DNA of 64,000 nucleotides from Corylus avellana (taxonomy: Eukaryota; Streptophyta; Magnoliopsida; Fagales; Betulaceae). Below, in pieces: positions 35,271 through 46,620 of this stretch. A model generated the notes under the pieces. It saw only the letters and a program-made list of their open reading frames with translations, had not been told where the DNA came from and ran no database searches. The DNA is taken from contig NC_081547.1 of assembly GCF_901000735.1 (NCBI RefSeq), forward strand, positions 20,770,838 through 20,834,837, in the 5' to 3' direction. Position 1 is the stretch's first letter. Each line of letters begins with the position of its first letter. Made by a program: the position numbers and the translations under genes.

Positions 35271-36650
35271 TAGGGGTGTCAATGCGGGCGGTTAGAAAAT
35301 CGTTTGCTAATCGTTAACCGCTAACTGCTTAAGTACTTAACCGTCTTAACCGCTATAACCGCCTAGCAGTTAGGGTTATTGGGTTTACCAACCGTAACCG
35401 CTAACCGCCTTTTGATATAATATATTTTTATAATAATATTTATACATATAACATAATCAATTGATTATTAAATCACAATTTTTTTTATTGAGATAATTAA
35501 ATCACAATTTAAGTATTAATATATTATCACTATAATTTATATGATTATATCACATGATCAATTAATCATTAAATCATTTGATTATATAATAACAAATTAT
35601 ACATATATAATATGACATAACTCGTAAGTCATAAGTATGCAAGTTCATACTAATACAACAATTAAGTATCTAGAGACTAGTTCCAATGTATGTTATAAAC
35701 TAATAAGTTCATATATGTTATAAATTATAATTATACATTATACGTATATGCAATTATGCATATTGAATAATATAAATGTATAAAATCAATACTTAATCAT
35801 ATAATTCAATGACAATTCAAATACTTATTAAAGTTAATCATGTTATTAATGTACAATGATAGTGTGATTCGTATAATATCAAATTAAGTAATTAACATTG
35901 GATTGAACAATGTGTTACTTATAACTACAATTGAAGTATTAATGTATTATCATTATAATTTATTTGATTATATAATAACAAATTATACATATATAATATG
36001 ACATTATAACTCATAAGTTATGCAAGTTCATACTAATACAACAATTAAGTATCTAGAGACTTAATTCCAATGTATGTTATAAACTAACAAGTCCATATAT
36101 GTTATAAATTATAATTATACATATATGCATATGAATAATATAAATGTATGAGATCAATACTTAATCATATGATTCAATGACAATTCAAATATTTTATTCA
36201 AGTTAATCATATTAAATTTTAATAGGTTATGATTTAATGATTTATATTTAAGGAATTTTTTTTTAAAGTAGAAGTAAATGTAAATTTGGGGTCAACATTT
36301 TTGATTTTTCAATGTGGGCTTTTATTTATTTTTTATTTTTTATAGCAATTTGGCCTAAGAAGACACTAAAAATACAAACAAAAAAAAAAAAAAAAAAAAT
36401 ACAAAAAAAAAAAAAAAAAAAAAAAAGAGGTAAAAATGTTAGAGTGATTAACAAAAAAAAAAATAAAAAATAAAAAAAAGCATAAAACGCCCAAAATTGA
36501 TTATATATTTATCTTGAGAAAGCCCAAAAAACCCAAAAAAGTCCAAAAAAATCCCATAAAAAAAAGCATAAAACGCCCAATTTTGAAAAGAGGTTATAAC
36601 GGGCGGTTACATGTATTAGTTACCACTAACCGGCGATCAGTTTCTAACCA
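35271..36650. mobile_element. hAT-like element (TAGGGGTGTCAATGCGGGCGG family), approximate ends
   Basis: It starts TAGGGGTGTCAATGCGGGCG, followed by repeats of AACCGCTAACCGC. An AT-rich interior leads to the inverted-type motif AACGGGCGGTTACATG and AGTTACCACTAACCG near 36600. The right boundary and target duplication could not be fixed. A relative occupies 60040-61545. Confidence 0.45.
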
Positions 36651-36930
36651 TGCGATTATCTGCCGACTGCTGCCCCTCTCTCTCAGGCGCTCTCGATTTC
36701 GATTCTCTGTGCTTTCGCGCCTCGCCTCTGTGGCTCTGCCGCTCTGTGCTCTCCTCGCCTCTCACGGTCTGTTTCGCCTCTCACGGTCTGTCTCGCCTCT
36801 CAGTGAAGGTCTGTTTGGTTTTCTTTTGTTTTGTTTAGATTCAGAGCGTCTCACGGTTTTCTCGCCTCACAGATTCTTTTGTTTTGTTTTGTTTTCAGCC
36901 CGTCTTGTTTAGATTGAGAGGCTGCCCACC

Positions 36931-36991
36931 GCTTTTCACCCGTTCGAGTCTGCCCTGGACGCTCTCAACCAGTGTAACGAAGTCTCCGAAG
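36931..36991 (+). pseudogene. NOP56 exon fragment, copy 1
   Basis: The 61 bases read AFHPFESALDALNQCNEVSE plus the first base of a Gly codon and stop exactly at a GT donor (G|GTGAGC). I recognise the N-terminal region of NOP56, a core protein of box C/D snoRNPs in the nucleolus. Neither the preceding nor the following NOP56 exons are nearby. It sits about 0.65 kb upstream of RuvB-like 1 exons. Identification is from memory of the family motif. Confidence 0.7.
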
Positions 36992-37640
36992 GTGAGCTTT
37001 GTTCAAAACTACAATACCTTCTTGTTTGGCTCTTGTTTTCTTGTAGCAAGCCAAGCAAGGTAAGTGGCATTTGATTTTGGTTTTAAACTTAAGTGGGATA
37101 TATGGCTGTTGATTTTGATTTTGGTGTATTATTGTTGATTTTGGTATTCTGATTTTATAAATGGGTTCTTAGATTGATTTGGTTGGAGTTGTATCGATTG
37201 GGTTGTTTATGAATATAAAGAAATTTTACTGATTCGAGGATTTGATTTTGGTGTATTATTGCTGATTTTGGTATTCTGATTTTATAAATGGGTTCTTAGA
37301 TTGATTTGTTAGGAGTTGTATTGATTATAACATAGCTTACATCAATTCTGTTAACCTTTTTTTATTTTTTATTTTTCTCTCTAATTGAATTTCAATGGCA
37401 GTATGTGTTTTGCATTTTCTTGATAATCAGATTACCTGTTTTGACTACTCTGCAAATTTTCTTGATAATCAGATTACCTGTTTTGACTACTCTGCAAATT
37501 TTCTTGATAATCAGATTACCTGACTATGTTCTTGTATTTGTATTAAGCTGTTCGATGTTTGTATCAAATTAAGCTGTCGATGTTACTTTGATAGCTGTTG
37601 CTTTAGCCTTTTGAAAATTCTTTTTTTATTCTTTCTCCAG

Positions 37641-38352
37641 ATTGGGCAGAGCCGCAGAAGTGATGCTTTTGCAACAGAATTTGACCTTGAAGCAGAAGAG
37701 TATGTTCCACTTCCTAAAGGAGAGGTTCACAAAAAGGAGATAGTTCAGGTCTGTTTTTCTTCAACTGCTGATTCTTTGAGTGTGTTGTATGTTCCTTAAA
37801 GTCATAGATGTGACACTAATTCATAATACTAGTATTGGACATTTCCTGACTCTGTTCCATACCAGATCAAGACTGTTGTGGCTAAGTAAGTTGAGCTTCT
37901 AAATGGATTGGTAACTGCTGGCCTGTCCTAAGTGGTAAAGGCGAGGGGTGGATTTGGGTTAGTCCATCTTTTATTTTCGAAGTAATAGATAAAATTATTC
38001 TAATTGTGCCTGTCTTCATCCCATTCTGATGTATTACAGATGAAATCTTCTATTGTAGTTCGAAATTACATTTCTATCTAGCTTTGAAGTTAGTTTTTAT
38101 GGTTTTCTTAATGACAGGTTGTTAACTGGTATATTGATGAAGGTGTAGCGGAGCTTGTCCCTGGAGTTCTGTTTATTGATGAGGTTCTTTTCTGTATAAT
38201 GCCCTTTCTATGTTTTAAATATTTCATGATTGCCTTTTGTTTGTTTATTTGTTTTATCTAATTTTAATCATGATTTGCAGGTAAATATGCTGGAGATGGA
38301 CTGCTTTTCATACATGAATCGTGCTTTAGAGAGCTCCCTATCTCCAATAGTT
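37641..38352 (+). pseudogene. RuvB-like 1 (Pontin/RIN1) partial gene, copy 1
   Basis: Three exon-like pieces keep GT-AG borders and phase. Exon A, 37641-37748 (36 codons), contains [20 protein letters not shown]. Exon B, 38118-38183 (22 codons), contains YIDEGVAELVPGVLFIDE with the Walker B Asp-Glu. Exon C, from 38281, contains CFSYMNRALESSLSPIV. This is the middle of the AAA+ helicase subunit RuvB-like 1, which acts in R2TP, INO80 and SWR1 complexes. The exon that should lie between A and B is missing. Exon C runs into T-rich LINE-like sequence, and Walker A and the C-terminus are absent. Retained introns exclude retroposition. Confidence 0.88.
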
Positions 38353-38566
38353 GGACAATTTGTTTTTTTTTTTTGTTTTTGTTTTTGTTTTTTTTTTTGT
38401 GTGTGTTTTATTCAGTTATTTGGTTATCTTTAGAATGTTTTTGAGATTTTTGTTGGACAATTTATTTAGAAAAGTTGGACAATTTGTTTTGGTTTTGTTT
38501 TGTTTTGTGTTTTATTTTGTTATTTGGTATCTTTATAATTGTATTTATATATTGTAACCTTTATAT
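38353..38566 (+). repeat. Low-complexity TTTTG-rich stretch after exon C
   Basis: TTTTTG, TTTTGTTTTG and repeated TTGGACAATTT units follow the last RuvB-like piece. No coding capacity. Confidence 0.7.
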
Positions 38567-38581
38567 TACTTATCAAAAAAA
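38567..38581 (+). mobile_element. 15-bp LINE stub, copy 1, 16-bp TSD
   Basis: TACTTATCAAAAAAA is flanked by ATTGTAACCTTTATAT at 38551-38566 and 38582-38597. TACTTATCAAAA is the 3' terminus of a plant LINE; the LINE fragment ending at 47283 ends the same way. This is therefore an insertion truncated to about eight template bases plus the tail. Confidence 0.8.
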
Positions 38582-38609
38582 ATTGTAACCTTTATATCTA
38601 AATTTCTAA

Positions 38610-38785
38610 TAGATTGTAAACAAGCCTTAAGTGAGCCGAGCTGCCCACTTAAGGCTTGACAAGCTTTTTAATGGAGCTCGGGCTCAAGCTTGACTCAAAA
38701 CCAATTGAAGAATTTTGGTCGAGCTCGGGCCAAGCGGAGCCCGGCATAGTGTATTTGGCAACCTTTGAGCTCGAGCCGAGTTAGG
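38610..38785. mobile_element. hAT-like MITE, copy 1, cut by gap
   Basis: The left end TAGATTGTAAACAAGCC and GAGCTCGGGC repeats match the complete copy at 41417-41732. The right end is lost in the N run. Confidence 0.55.
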
Positions 38786-38885
38786 NNNNNNNNNNNNNNN
38801 NNNNNNNNNNNNNNNNNNNNNNNNNNNNNNNNNNNNNNNNNNNNNNNNNNNNNNNNNNNNNNNNNNNNNNNNNNNNNNNNNNNNN
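38786..38885. other. Assembly gap (100 N)
   Basis: Placeholder gap separating the two 2.8-kb copies. Confidence 1.
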
Positions 38886-39737
38886 CATACTAATACAACA
38901 ATTAAGTATCTAGAGACTTAGTTCCAATGTATGTTATAAACTTATAAGTCTATATATGTTATAAATTATAATTATACATATATGTATATGAATAATATAA
39001 ATGTATAAGATCAATACTTAATCATATGATTCAATGACAATTCAAATACTTTATTCAAGTTAATCATATTAAATTTTAATAGGTTATGATTTAATGATTT
39101 ATATTTAAGGAATTTTTTTTTTAAAGTAGAAGTAAATGTAAATTTGGGGTCAACATTTTTTATTTTTCAATGTGAGCTTTTTTTATTTATTTTTATTTTT
39201 TTATATAGCAATTTGGCCTAAAAAAAAAAAAAAAGAGGTAAAAATGTTAGAGTGATTAAAAAAAAAAAAAAGCCTAAAACTGAAAATTGATTATATATTT
39301 ATCTTGGGAAAGCCCAAAAAACCCAATAAAAACCCAAAAAAAGTCCAAAAAAATCCCATAAAAAAAAAAAAAGCATAAAACGCCCAATTTTGAAAAGAGG
39401 TTATAACGGGCGGTTACATGTATTACTTACCACTAACCGGCGATCAGTTTCTAACCATGCGATTATCTGCCGACTGCTGCCCCTCTCTCTCAGACACTCT
39501 CGACTTCGATTCTCTGTGCTTTCGCGCCTCGCCTCTGTGGCTCTGCCGCTCTGTGCTCTCCTCGCCTCTCACGGTCTGTTTCGCCTCTCACGGTCTGTCT
39601 CGCCTCTCAGTGAAGGTCTGTTTGGTTTTCTTTTGTTTTGTTTAGATTCAGAGGCTCTCACGGTTTTCCCGCCTCACAGATTCTTTTGTTTTGTTTTGTT
39701 TTCAGCCCGTCTTGTTTAGATTGAGAGGCTGCCCAAC

Positions 39738-39798
39738 GCTTTTCACCCGTTCGAGTCTGCCCTGGACGCTCTCAACCAGTGTAACGAAGTCTCCGAAG
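39738..39798 (+). pseudogene. NOP56 exon fragment, copy 2
   Basis: Identical coding content to 36931-36991, ending at the same GT donor. The preceding base context differs by a C/A change (GCCCAACGC against GCCCACCGC). Confidence 0.7.
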
Positions 39799-40447
39799 GT
39801 GAGCTTTGTTCAAAACTACAATACCTTCTTGTTTGGCTCTTGTTTTCTTGTAGCAAGCCAAGCAAGGTAAGTGGCATTTGATTTTGGTTTTAAACTTAAG
39901 TGGGATATATGGCTGTTGATTTTGATTTTGGTGTATTATTGTTGATTTTGGTATTCTGATTTTATAAATGGGTTCTTAGATTGATTTGGTTGGAGTTGTA
40001 TCGATTGGGTTGTTTATGAATATAAAGAAATTTTACTGATTCGAGGATTTGATTTTGGTGTATTATTGCTGATTTTGGTATTCTGATTTTATAAATGGGT
40101 TCTTAGATTGATTTGTTAGGAGTTGTATTGATTATAACATAGCTTACATCAATTCTGTTAACCTTTTTTTATTTTTTATTTTTCTCTCTAATTGAATTTC
40201 AATGGCAGTATGTGTTTTGCATTTTCTTGATAATCAGATTACCTGTTTTGACTACTCTGCAAATTTTCTTGATAATCAGATTACCTGTTTTGACTACTCT
40301 GCAAATTTTCTTGATAATCAGATTACCTGACTATGTTCTTGTATTTGTATTAAGCTGTTCGATGTTTGTATCAAATTAAGCTGTCGATGTTACTTTGATA
40401 GCTGTTGCTTTAGCCTTTTGAAAATTCTTTTTTTATTCTTTCTCCAG

Positions 40448-41159
40448 ATTGGGCAGAGCCGCAGAAGTGATGCTTTTGCAACAGAATTTGACCTTGAAGC
40501 AGAAGAGTATGTTCCACTTCCTAAAGGAGAGGTTCACAAAAAGGAGATAGTTCAGGTCTGTTTTTCTTCAACTGCTGATTCTTTGAGTGTGTTGTATGTT
40601 CCTTAAAGTCATAGATGTGACACTAATTCATAATACTAGTATTGGACATTTCCTGACTCTGTTCCATACCAGATCAAGACTGTTGTGGCTAAGTAAGTTG
40701 AGCTTCTAAATGGATTGGTAACTGCTGGCCTGTCCTAAGTGGTAAAGGCGAGGGGTGGATTTGGGTTAGTCCATCTTTTATTTTCGAAGTAATAGATAAA
40801 ATTATTCTAATTGTGCCTGTCTTCATCCCATTCTGATGTATTACAGATGAAATCTTCTATTGTAGTTCGAAATTACATTTCTATCTAGCTTTGAAGTTAG
40901 TTTTTATGGTTTTCTTAATGACAGGTTGTTAACTGGTATATTGATGAAGGTGTAGCGGAGCTTGTCCCTGGAGTTCTGTTTATTGATGAGGTTCTTTTCT
41001 GTATAATGCCCTTTCTATGTTTTAAATATTTCATGATTGCCTTTTGTTTGTTTATTTGTTTTATCTAATTTTAATCATGATTTGCAGGTAAATATGCTGG
41101 AGATGGACTGCTTTTCATACATGAATCGTGCTTTAGAGAGCTCCCTATCTCCAATAGTT
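40448..41159 (+). pseudogene. RuvB-like 1 (Pontin/RIN1) partial gene, copy 2
   Basis: Exons at 40448-40555, 40925-40990 and from 41088, with the same residues, the same missing middle exon and the same 3' decay as copy 1. The identical decay shows that the fragment was already a pseudogene when the block was duplicated or the haplotypes split. Confidence 0.88.
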
Positions 41160-41373
41160 GGACAATTTGTTTTTTTTTTTTGTTTTTGTTTTTGTTTTTT
41201 TTTTTGTGTGTGTTTTATTCAGTTATTTGGTTATCTTTAGAATGTTTTTGAGATTTTTGTTGGACAATTTATTTAGAAAAGTTGGACAATTTGTTTTGGT
41301 TTTGTTTTGTTTTGTGTTTTATTTTGTTATTTGGTATCTTTATAATTGTATTTATATATTGTAACCTTTATAT

Positions 41374-41388
41374 TACTTATCAAAAAAA
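41374..41388 (+). mobile_element. 15-bp LINE stub, copy 2
   Basis: Same insert and same 16-bp duplication (41358-41373, 41389-41404) as copy 1, inherited with the block. Confidence 0.8.
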
Positions 41389-41416
41389 ATTGTAACCTTT
41401 ATATCTAAATTTCTAA

Positions 41417-41732
41417 TAGATTGTAAACAAGCCTTAAGTGAGCCGAGCTGCCCACTTAAGGCTTGACAAGCTTTTTAATGGAGCTCGGGCTCAAGCTTGA
41501 CTCAAAACCAATTGAAGAATTTTGGTCGAGCTCGGGCCAAGCGGAGCCCGGCATAGTGTATTTGGCAACCTTTGAGCTCGAGCCGAGTTAGGGGTTGTGC
41601 CTGACGAGCCGAGTTCGGATAGGGGGTTTGAAGCCCGGCTCGAACTTGAACTCGGCTCGTTTAGTAAACAGTTTAAATGAGCCGAGTTCGGCATGCCCAA
41701 AGCCTGGCTTGCTCGACTCGATTACAACCTTA
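41417..41732. mobile_element. hAT-like MITE with inverted ends
   Basis: Starts TAGATTGTAAACAAGCC and ends with a sequence that inverted reads TAAGGTTGTAATCGAGTCGA. The interior is rich in GAGCTCG and GAGCCGAG repeats. No clear 8-bp target duplication was found. Confidence 0.55.
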
Positions 41733-42083
41733 CTTCAATATATTGTGAGGGTTCTAGAATTGTAAATTGAGAGTTTTAGGATTACAAATTCGACAAATGT
41801 TCAAGTCTGTATTTATGGATTATTCAATTCAAGTGCTTAAGCAACAATGGCCAGAGGTCAATATTTTTATTTTATGTTTATATGCTGAATATTCTCCCAA
41901 ATTCTTACAATCTTACATTTCTCTCTCTCTCTCTCTCAATGGGTCTCTTCTTTTTTAAGGTTTTCTAGGTTTCCATCTTTCTGTGTTAGAAAAGTGGTAT
42001 TAGAGCAAATTGTCCATTTTTTTCATTTTATGATTGTTTTTGAACTTGATGAATGATTTTTCGTAGATACCCAATTCAAAGAG

Positions 42084-44524
42084 ATGGAACTTGAGGAAGT
42101 AGACTATCTTGTTGCCCTGAGACAATTATATGGGCTTCTTCAAAACAAAAGCTCAGAAAATGTAGGCTTTCTTATCTTGAAATCATCCGTTTTCTTTGGC
42201 TTACCATGTCTTCTTGTTGAAATTAATTGATTCTTAATTCAATATGTTCTTCCCCAGGAATTTTGGCGTTGTTTTCTATACATTTGAGGCATTTTGAATT
42301 GTACCTGCTTTTGTGCATTTGTGATTTCACTGTATACACTTGTGCCTGAACTTTGATGGCATTTCTCTGATCTTATCATCCTTTTATTCTACTTAATAAT
42401 GCGGGGTGGGCTTGTTATTATTGTAGTTAGCAAATTAAGAAACATTCATTGCTTTCTTGGTATCCAATTTAATCTTTACATGACCTTTTGTTGGCAAACA
42501 GTTAAGTGAGAATGCACGACTCTTGTTAAAAGATATGCTTGAGAATGCTACACAAATGGTTTTCGGGAGTCGATCAAAGGTACATTTTACTATTCAACCA
42601 TGTGAATGCAATGTCTTATTCTTTGTTTCCAGAGCATAAGGACTGGCAATCTTGTCTAAACATTAACAAAGTATTCCTCAAAAATTGTTCTTATTTGATG
42701 ATTGTTGTCTGATTAAATTTCTCATGCTAGCATCGTCAGATTATAGCAGCACAATCAGGTGCCTCTACCACACCCTGCCCATCTCTTACAGAGCCACCTA
42801 AGGCTGTGCCAATGTTAAATCCTCCTGTTTCACCAGCTATGTTAAGAGCTTTTCCCAGCATTGCTCAAAGCTCCAGCAAAGCGTCGAAATGTCAAGCAAT
42901 CACTTCACAGAGGGATGAGCGGCCACCCTTGAAACCAATAGTAATTGAAGGCTCAGTTTCAAAGCTTTCTAACAACAGAATCTCTTCAAACAAACTTCAT
43001 CACACAAGGAAACCATGTCAGTTTTGTGAGCAAACTGGTATGAAGCTACAGAAATCAGACAAAGAGATAAAAATATCAGGCAAAAAGCCGACAATTAACA
43101 AAGGACACAATCAGTTAAGCCCTTTTTGTTGTGTGAATGCGCAAGCAAAAGGATGGCGACATGTGGAAGAGAAGGGTGTTGAGTCAGTGGTGACTAGTAT
43201 TGAAAATCCAATTGAGAAGCAGAAAAGTATCCAGGTACTCAAACGTAATCCAAGCATTGTTAGTTCCTCAATCTGTTTGGCAAATGGGGATAGTGAGGCA
43301 GGAGTTGGATACAATTCCTCCAATGGGATGGAGAAAAAACCAGGAGAGACCCGTGAGTTTTCAAAGGATGTCAGTAATGCAGTCAAACGAATTGAATCTC
43401 ACATTTCAGCTTTGCAACCTTGTTCTCAGATTCCACATTCTACAAAGACCAGTGCAGGAGTAGATGGGATAGCCGCTAAGTCGGTTACTCCTTCGATTAC
43501 AAGGAGTTACGATGGTGAGCCTGTTTTTTTTGGTGGCCTCCATAGGGAATATGATTGGCGTTGCCAAGAGGCCTATGGAAGAGCAAGTGGGGATTATTAT
43601 GTTCACGGGCTCAGGGTCCCTATGGATCAGGATGGCCTTGCCAAGAGGCCTTGGATGACGATGAGTCAGCTCTCCAAAGAGAATCCACTGGAGAATCAGA
43701 CGTCCATGCCACCCCAGTCACCTGCTGAGCCTGGTGGTCACAAGTCGAGTAGAAAGAAAAAGCTGCCAGTACTTCAGATGCCAATCAAACCAACTCTGCT
43801 ATATCACAAGCCTAGTAGTGAGAACAGAACTGAAGCAAAGAGAAAGCTTTTACCACTTCGTCATGGCGGTGGCTCTTCAGGGTCATACTTATCCTCTCCT
43901 ACTCATCGACAAAGGATCACCAGCAGTAGTAGTTCATTGTCAAGTCAGACAGACACTACAAGCACGACACATGAAAGTAGCCTAGTGGAGAGTAGCAGTA
44001 ACACTCCATATTCTATACTGAGCCACTCTAGGGAGAGAGTGGGTGCTACCCCAAGAGACAGATCCGGCCATCAAAGGAACCCTGAGAAAGTGACCGGACG
44101 GTTGAGGAGATTCAAGAACAAGCTAGGACTCATCTTTCACCACCACCATCACCACCACCACCACCATCATCATCACAACCGTGATGGTGATCGTGGTAAT
44201 TCCCATTCTATGTGGAAGCCCTTGCAGAAGATGTTTCACCATACTAACGCACATGTGGTCCACGAGAAGATGAAAAAATCGATAGTCGCTAATGTGCCAC
44301 GCAAGAACCATGTTGGACATTTTAACACGCTGGTGGGAGGGTTGTTGAAGCATGTAGGGCGTCCAAAGATACGGAAGAGGATCGGACGTGTTGGTAATAA
44401 GAAGGTGGCAAAGAAGTTGAAGTGGTGGCAGATGTTTCGACGCCACGGTGGAGTGAAGCTGCCCAAAAGGAGGCGTGTTAAAGTAGGGTTTATGAGGCAA
44501 AAACCGCAGCTAAAGATGAGTTAA
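42084..44524 (+). CDS. Plant-specific basic protein with histidine run (unknown function; KOKOPELLI-like?)
   Basis: Three coding exons with GT-AG borders, all phase 0: 42084-42161 (26 codons), 42502-42579 (26 codons) and 42731-44524 (597 codons plus stop). Together they give about 649 residues. The start is the ATG of MELEEVDYLVALRQLYGLLQ. A possible leader exon ends at a GT near 41857. The N-terminus is helical and acidic. The middle is Ser/Thr/Lys-rich and probably disordered, with HTRKPCQFCEQTG near residue 128. A run of about 13 His (44138-44176) lies near residue 522. The C-terminus is strongly basic, with KKLKWWQMFRRHGGVKLPKR, and could be nuclear. I recognise no catalytic domain. The overall pattern recalls the plant-specific KOKOPELLI family, but this is weak. 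The reading frame is intact, so I judge the gene real. Confidence 0.85.
44138..44176 (+). repeat. (CAY)n coding repeat, polyhistidine
   Basis: Thirteen consecutive His codons using both CAC and CAT. The mixed codons argue for some selection or age rather than very recent slippage. Confidence 0.9.
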
Positions 44525-45611
44525 GAACAAAGTCTCCAAAGCCTCAAAGATTCCGATGGCTTCCTGTGAGTCTCTCTCTCTCTCTCTCTGTGTCAAATCC
44601 CAAATGACAATAGTTTTACTTGTATAATTGGTTTCGCTTGTTATATCTGACTATTCATTTCATCATCTTTGCATTTGGGAACATGGGTATTTGATCAACC
44701 AACCTTTTGTTATATTTGAAAGATTCGGTTGTTGGGTTTCTGGGTTTTGTTAATTTATTGAAATTATTGGCAGTGGAACTCAAAGTAGGATAGCCATGCA
44801 CAAGTAAGCGTGTATCAAATGTTGTTGTACTGTCGCTGTGGACCCAGATTCTTAAATTAAGTTCTTGTAGGTCCTTTGGTTTGAATTGTTTATACTGAAC
44901 TTTGGTTGATTATGGTCATCACCCTCTTAAATTTCTAATCTTTTTCTTCTTGTTTTTGTTAAGAATTGTAGACTGAGGGGATTGAATTTATTTATTTTTT
45001 GTGGTTGGGGTGGATGATTTGCATAAATAGAATGCATGAAGGACTAGCGCATGATTTAGTGAATGATACCAATGTGATTTTACTTCGTGTACCTGCAGTG
45101 TAAGTGCAGAATCTCTTTTCTTGGTTTGAGACTTTGAGCTGCAAATTTGTTGTAAAATCTTTTACAGATTTGGAAACTATACTGAAGAGGTAGAGTGGCA
45201 TAGGGTTAGAGTAATCAAGGGATAAATAGAATTCAGTACAATGAAGGACAAATGTTGATATAGGTTTCTTTGATATCTAAGTGTGGATTAGCTAGTCATC
45301 TTTAGTTGTTGAAATTGAGATAGATACTGGGGAGAAAACAAACAAACAAAGAAGGAGAACAGTAGAAAAGAACTGTGTGACCGCATAGTTAGACTGAAGA
45401 AGTAGTGACATATTAATTATCAAATATTCACTAATTCCAAAAGAGATTCAACCACATTCAATTTATTACTTGTATAACAAGTAACAAACAACCACATAGA
45501 ATTTTGATATTTCAGTTACTTATCAAAACGACAAATCTATTACTTGTGTAACAGTTAATTTGCCTGTTAACAACCTGATGTAGACCATTTTAAGTTTAGC
45601 AATCCTTAAAT

Positions 45612-45651
<40 letters not shown>

Positions 45652-45954
45652 TTAAGGCTCAAAAGTCCTTGTCTTGTAATAGCTTGATATTGTTGTGGTG
45701 CATGATTGAATCATAACAAATATGTGGTATGTGCAGTCCATGTTTTGGCTTCAAGTCCCATTGTATATGTGTAGATAGAGGTGCTACTATGACTACTTAC
45801 ATTGAATGCTCCACTTGTAATTTTTTTTCCTATGGTTTATAAGGGCAGTGCAGGATTGGGAACTAGAAGCATTGTGTCTCTGTCATTTACTTATTTTACT
45901 GTGTGAAAATCTATAGTGATTGGTTGCATAGGATGGTATGATCTGTTTTAAAGA
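44525..45954. other. 3' flank of the histidine-run gene, no further gene seen
   Basis: A CT microsatellite (44573-44590) and a (TA)n tract (45617-45648) are present. No domain-bearing frame. The first few hundred bases probably hold the 3' UTR, but no polyadenylation site can be fixed. Confidence 0.5.
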
Positions 45955-46610
45955 GGTGGAAGTTTGAGGTTAAAGCTTACTATCAAGTATTTGGGGTATT
46001 TGGGTTGGGGGAATTTGGCATTAGCTTCCCTTGCAAAAGCATTTGGCACGCGAAAGTATCGCATAAAGTGGCCTTTCTCTATTGGTGACTGGCTTTGGTG
46101 AAAATCCTCAACGTGGATGATCTTACAAAGTGTGGAATGACTATTAGATTGGTGCTACCTCTGTATAGTTAATGGGGCAGAAAAGGGACCATCTATTTCA
46201 ACATTGCTCGATAGGTAGGGAATTTGGCCCCTTTTTTGTCATTGTTTGGACTGCGGTATATGCTTAAGATCTTTGTGGAGATGCTGGCATGTTGCAAAGG
46301 ATGCTGTAGTAGTGTGATTTGGAATGTGGTTTCCTTATTCCTTCTGTGGTGCATCTGAAGAGAACGAAATGCTTGAACTTTTTAGACAAGGTTGACTTTT
46401 CTGCGACTATGTTGGAGCTCAAGTTCCTATGATCACTTTTCACTTGGCTGGCGGCATCTAGTTGTTTCTCTTTTCTTCTAATCTGCAACTTTTGGACTTG
46501 TTTAACTTTAGGAGTTAATTTTGCTTTTCTTTTTATATTATAAGTGTTTCTCTTATATACCCACCGGGTAGTAATGTTGCCTCTTCTTCCCTTTCTTAAT
46601 ACACTCATTT
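45955..46610 (+). pseudogene. LINE C-terminal fragment A (zf-RVT region)
   Basis: Interrupted frames read FEVKAYYQVF and then Lys-Ser-Ile-Trp-His-Ala-Lys-Val-Ser-His-Lys-Val-Ala-Phe, the zinc-binding region that follows the reverse transcriptase in plant LINE ORF2. Stops and frameshifts are numerous. The 3' end is a short A-rich segment near 46615. Confidence 0.75.
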
Positions 46611-46620
46611 ATCTATACAA

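Larger units (their letters stand above)
36029..38785 (+). repeat. ~2.8-kb block, copy 1
   Basis: Repeated at 38886-41592 with an offset of 2807 across all exon-like parts and a few indels in the A-rich part near 36360-36560. It runs into an N gap at 38786. Copy 2 starts immediately after that gap, so this could be an unmerged contig overlap. Confidence 0.95.
38886..41592 (+). repeat. ~2.8-kb block, copy 2
   Basis: See 36029-38785. Exons, introns, and the LINE stub with its target duplication are all present at +2807. Copy 2 continues beyond the copy 1 break into the complete MITE and then unique sequence. Confidence 0.95.

Noticed and set aside
36514..36912. 132-residue basic, serine/arginine/leucine-rich frame (also at 39390-39719)
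   Set aside because: It is encoded by CT-rich leader-like sequence with short CTCACGGTCTGT repeats just upstream of the NOP56 fragment and has no domain; overlapping frames are equally long.
37611..37799. A 62-residue standalone gene
   Set aside because: Only the middle 36 codons are the RuvB-like exon; the ends are intron sequence read through.
41797..41856. First coding exon of the histidine-run gene
   Set aside because: It ends at a good donor, but joining it to the 42067 acceptor brings an in-frame stop, so it can only be leader sequence or chance.
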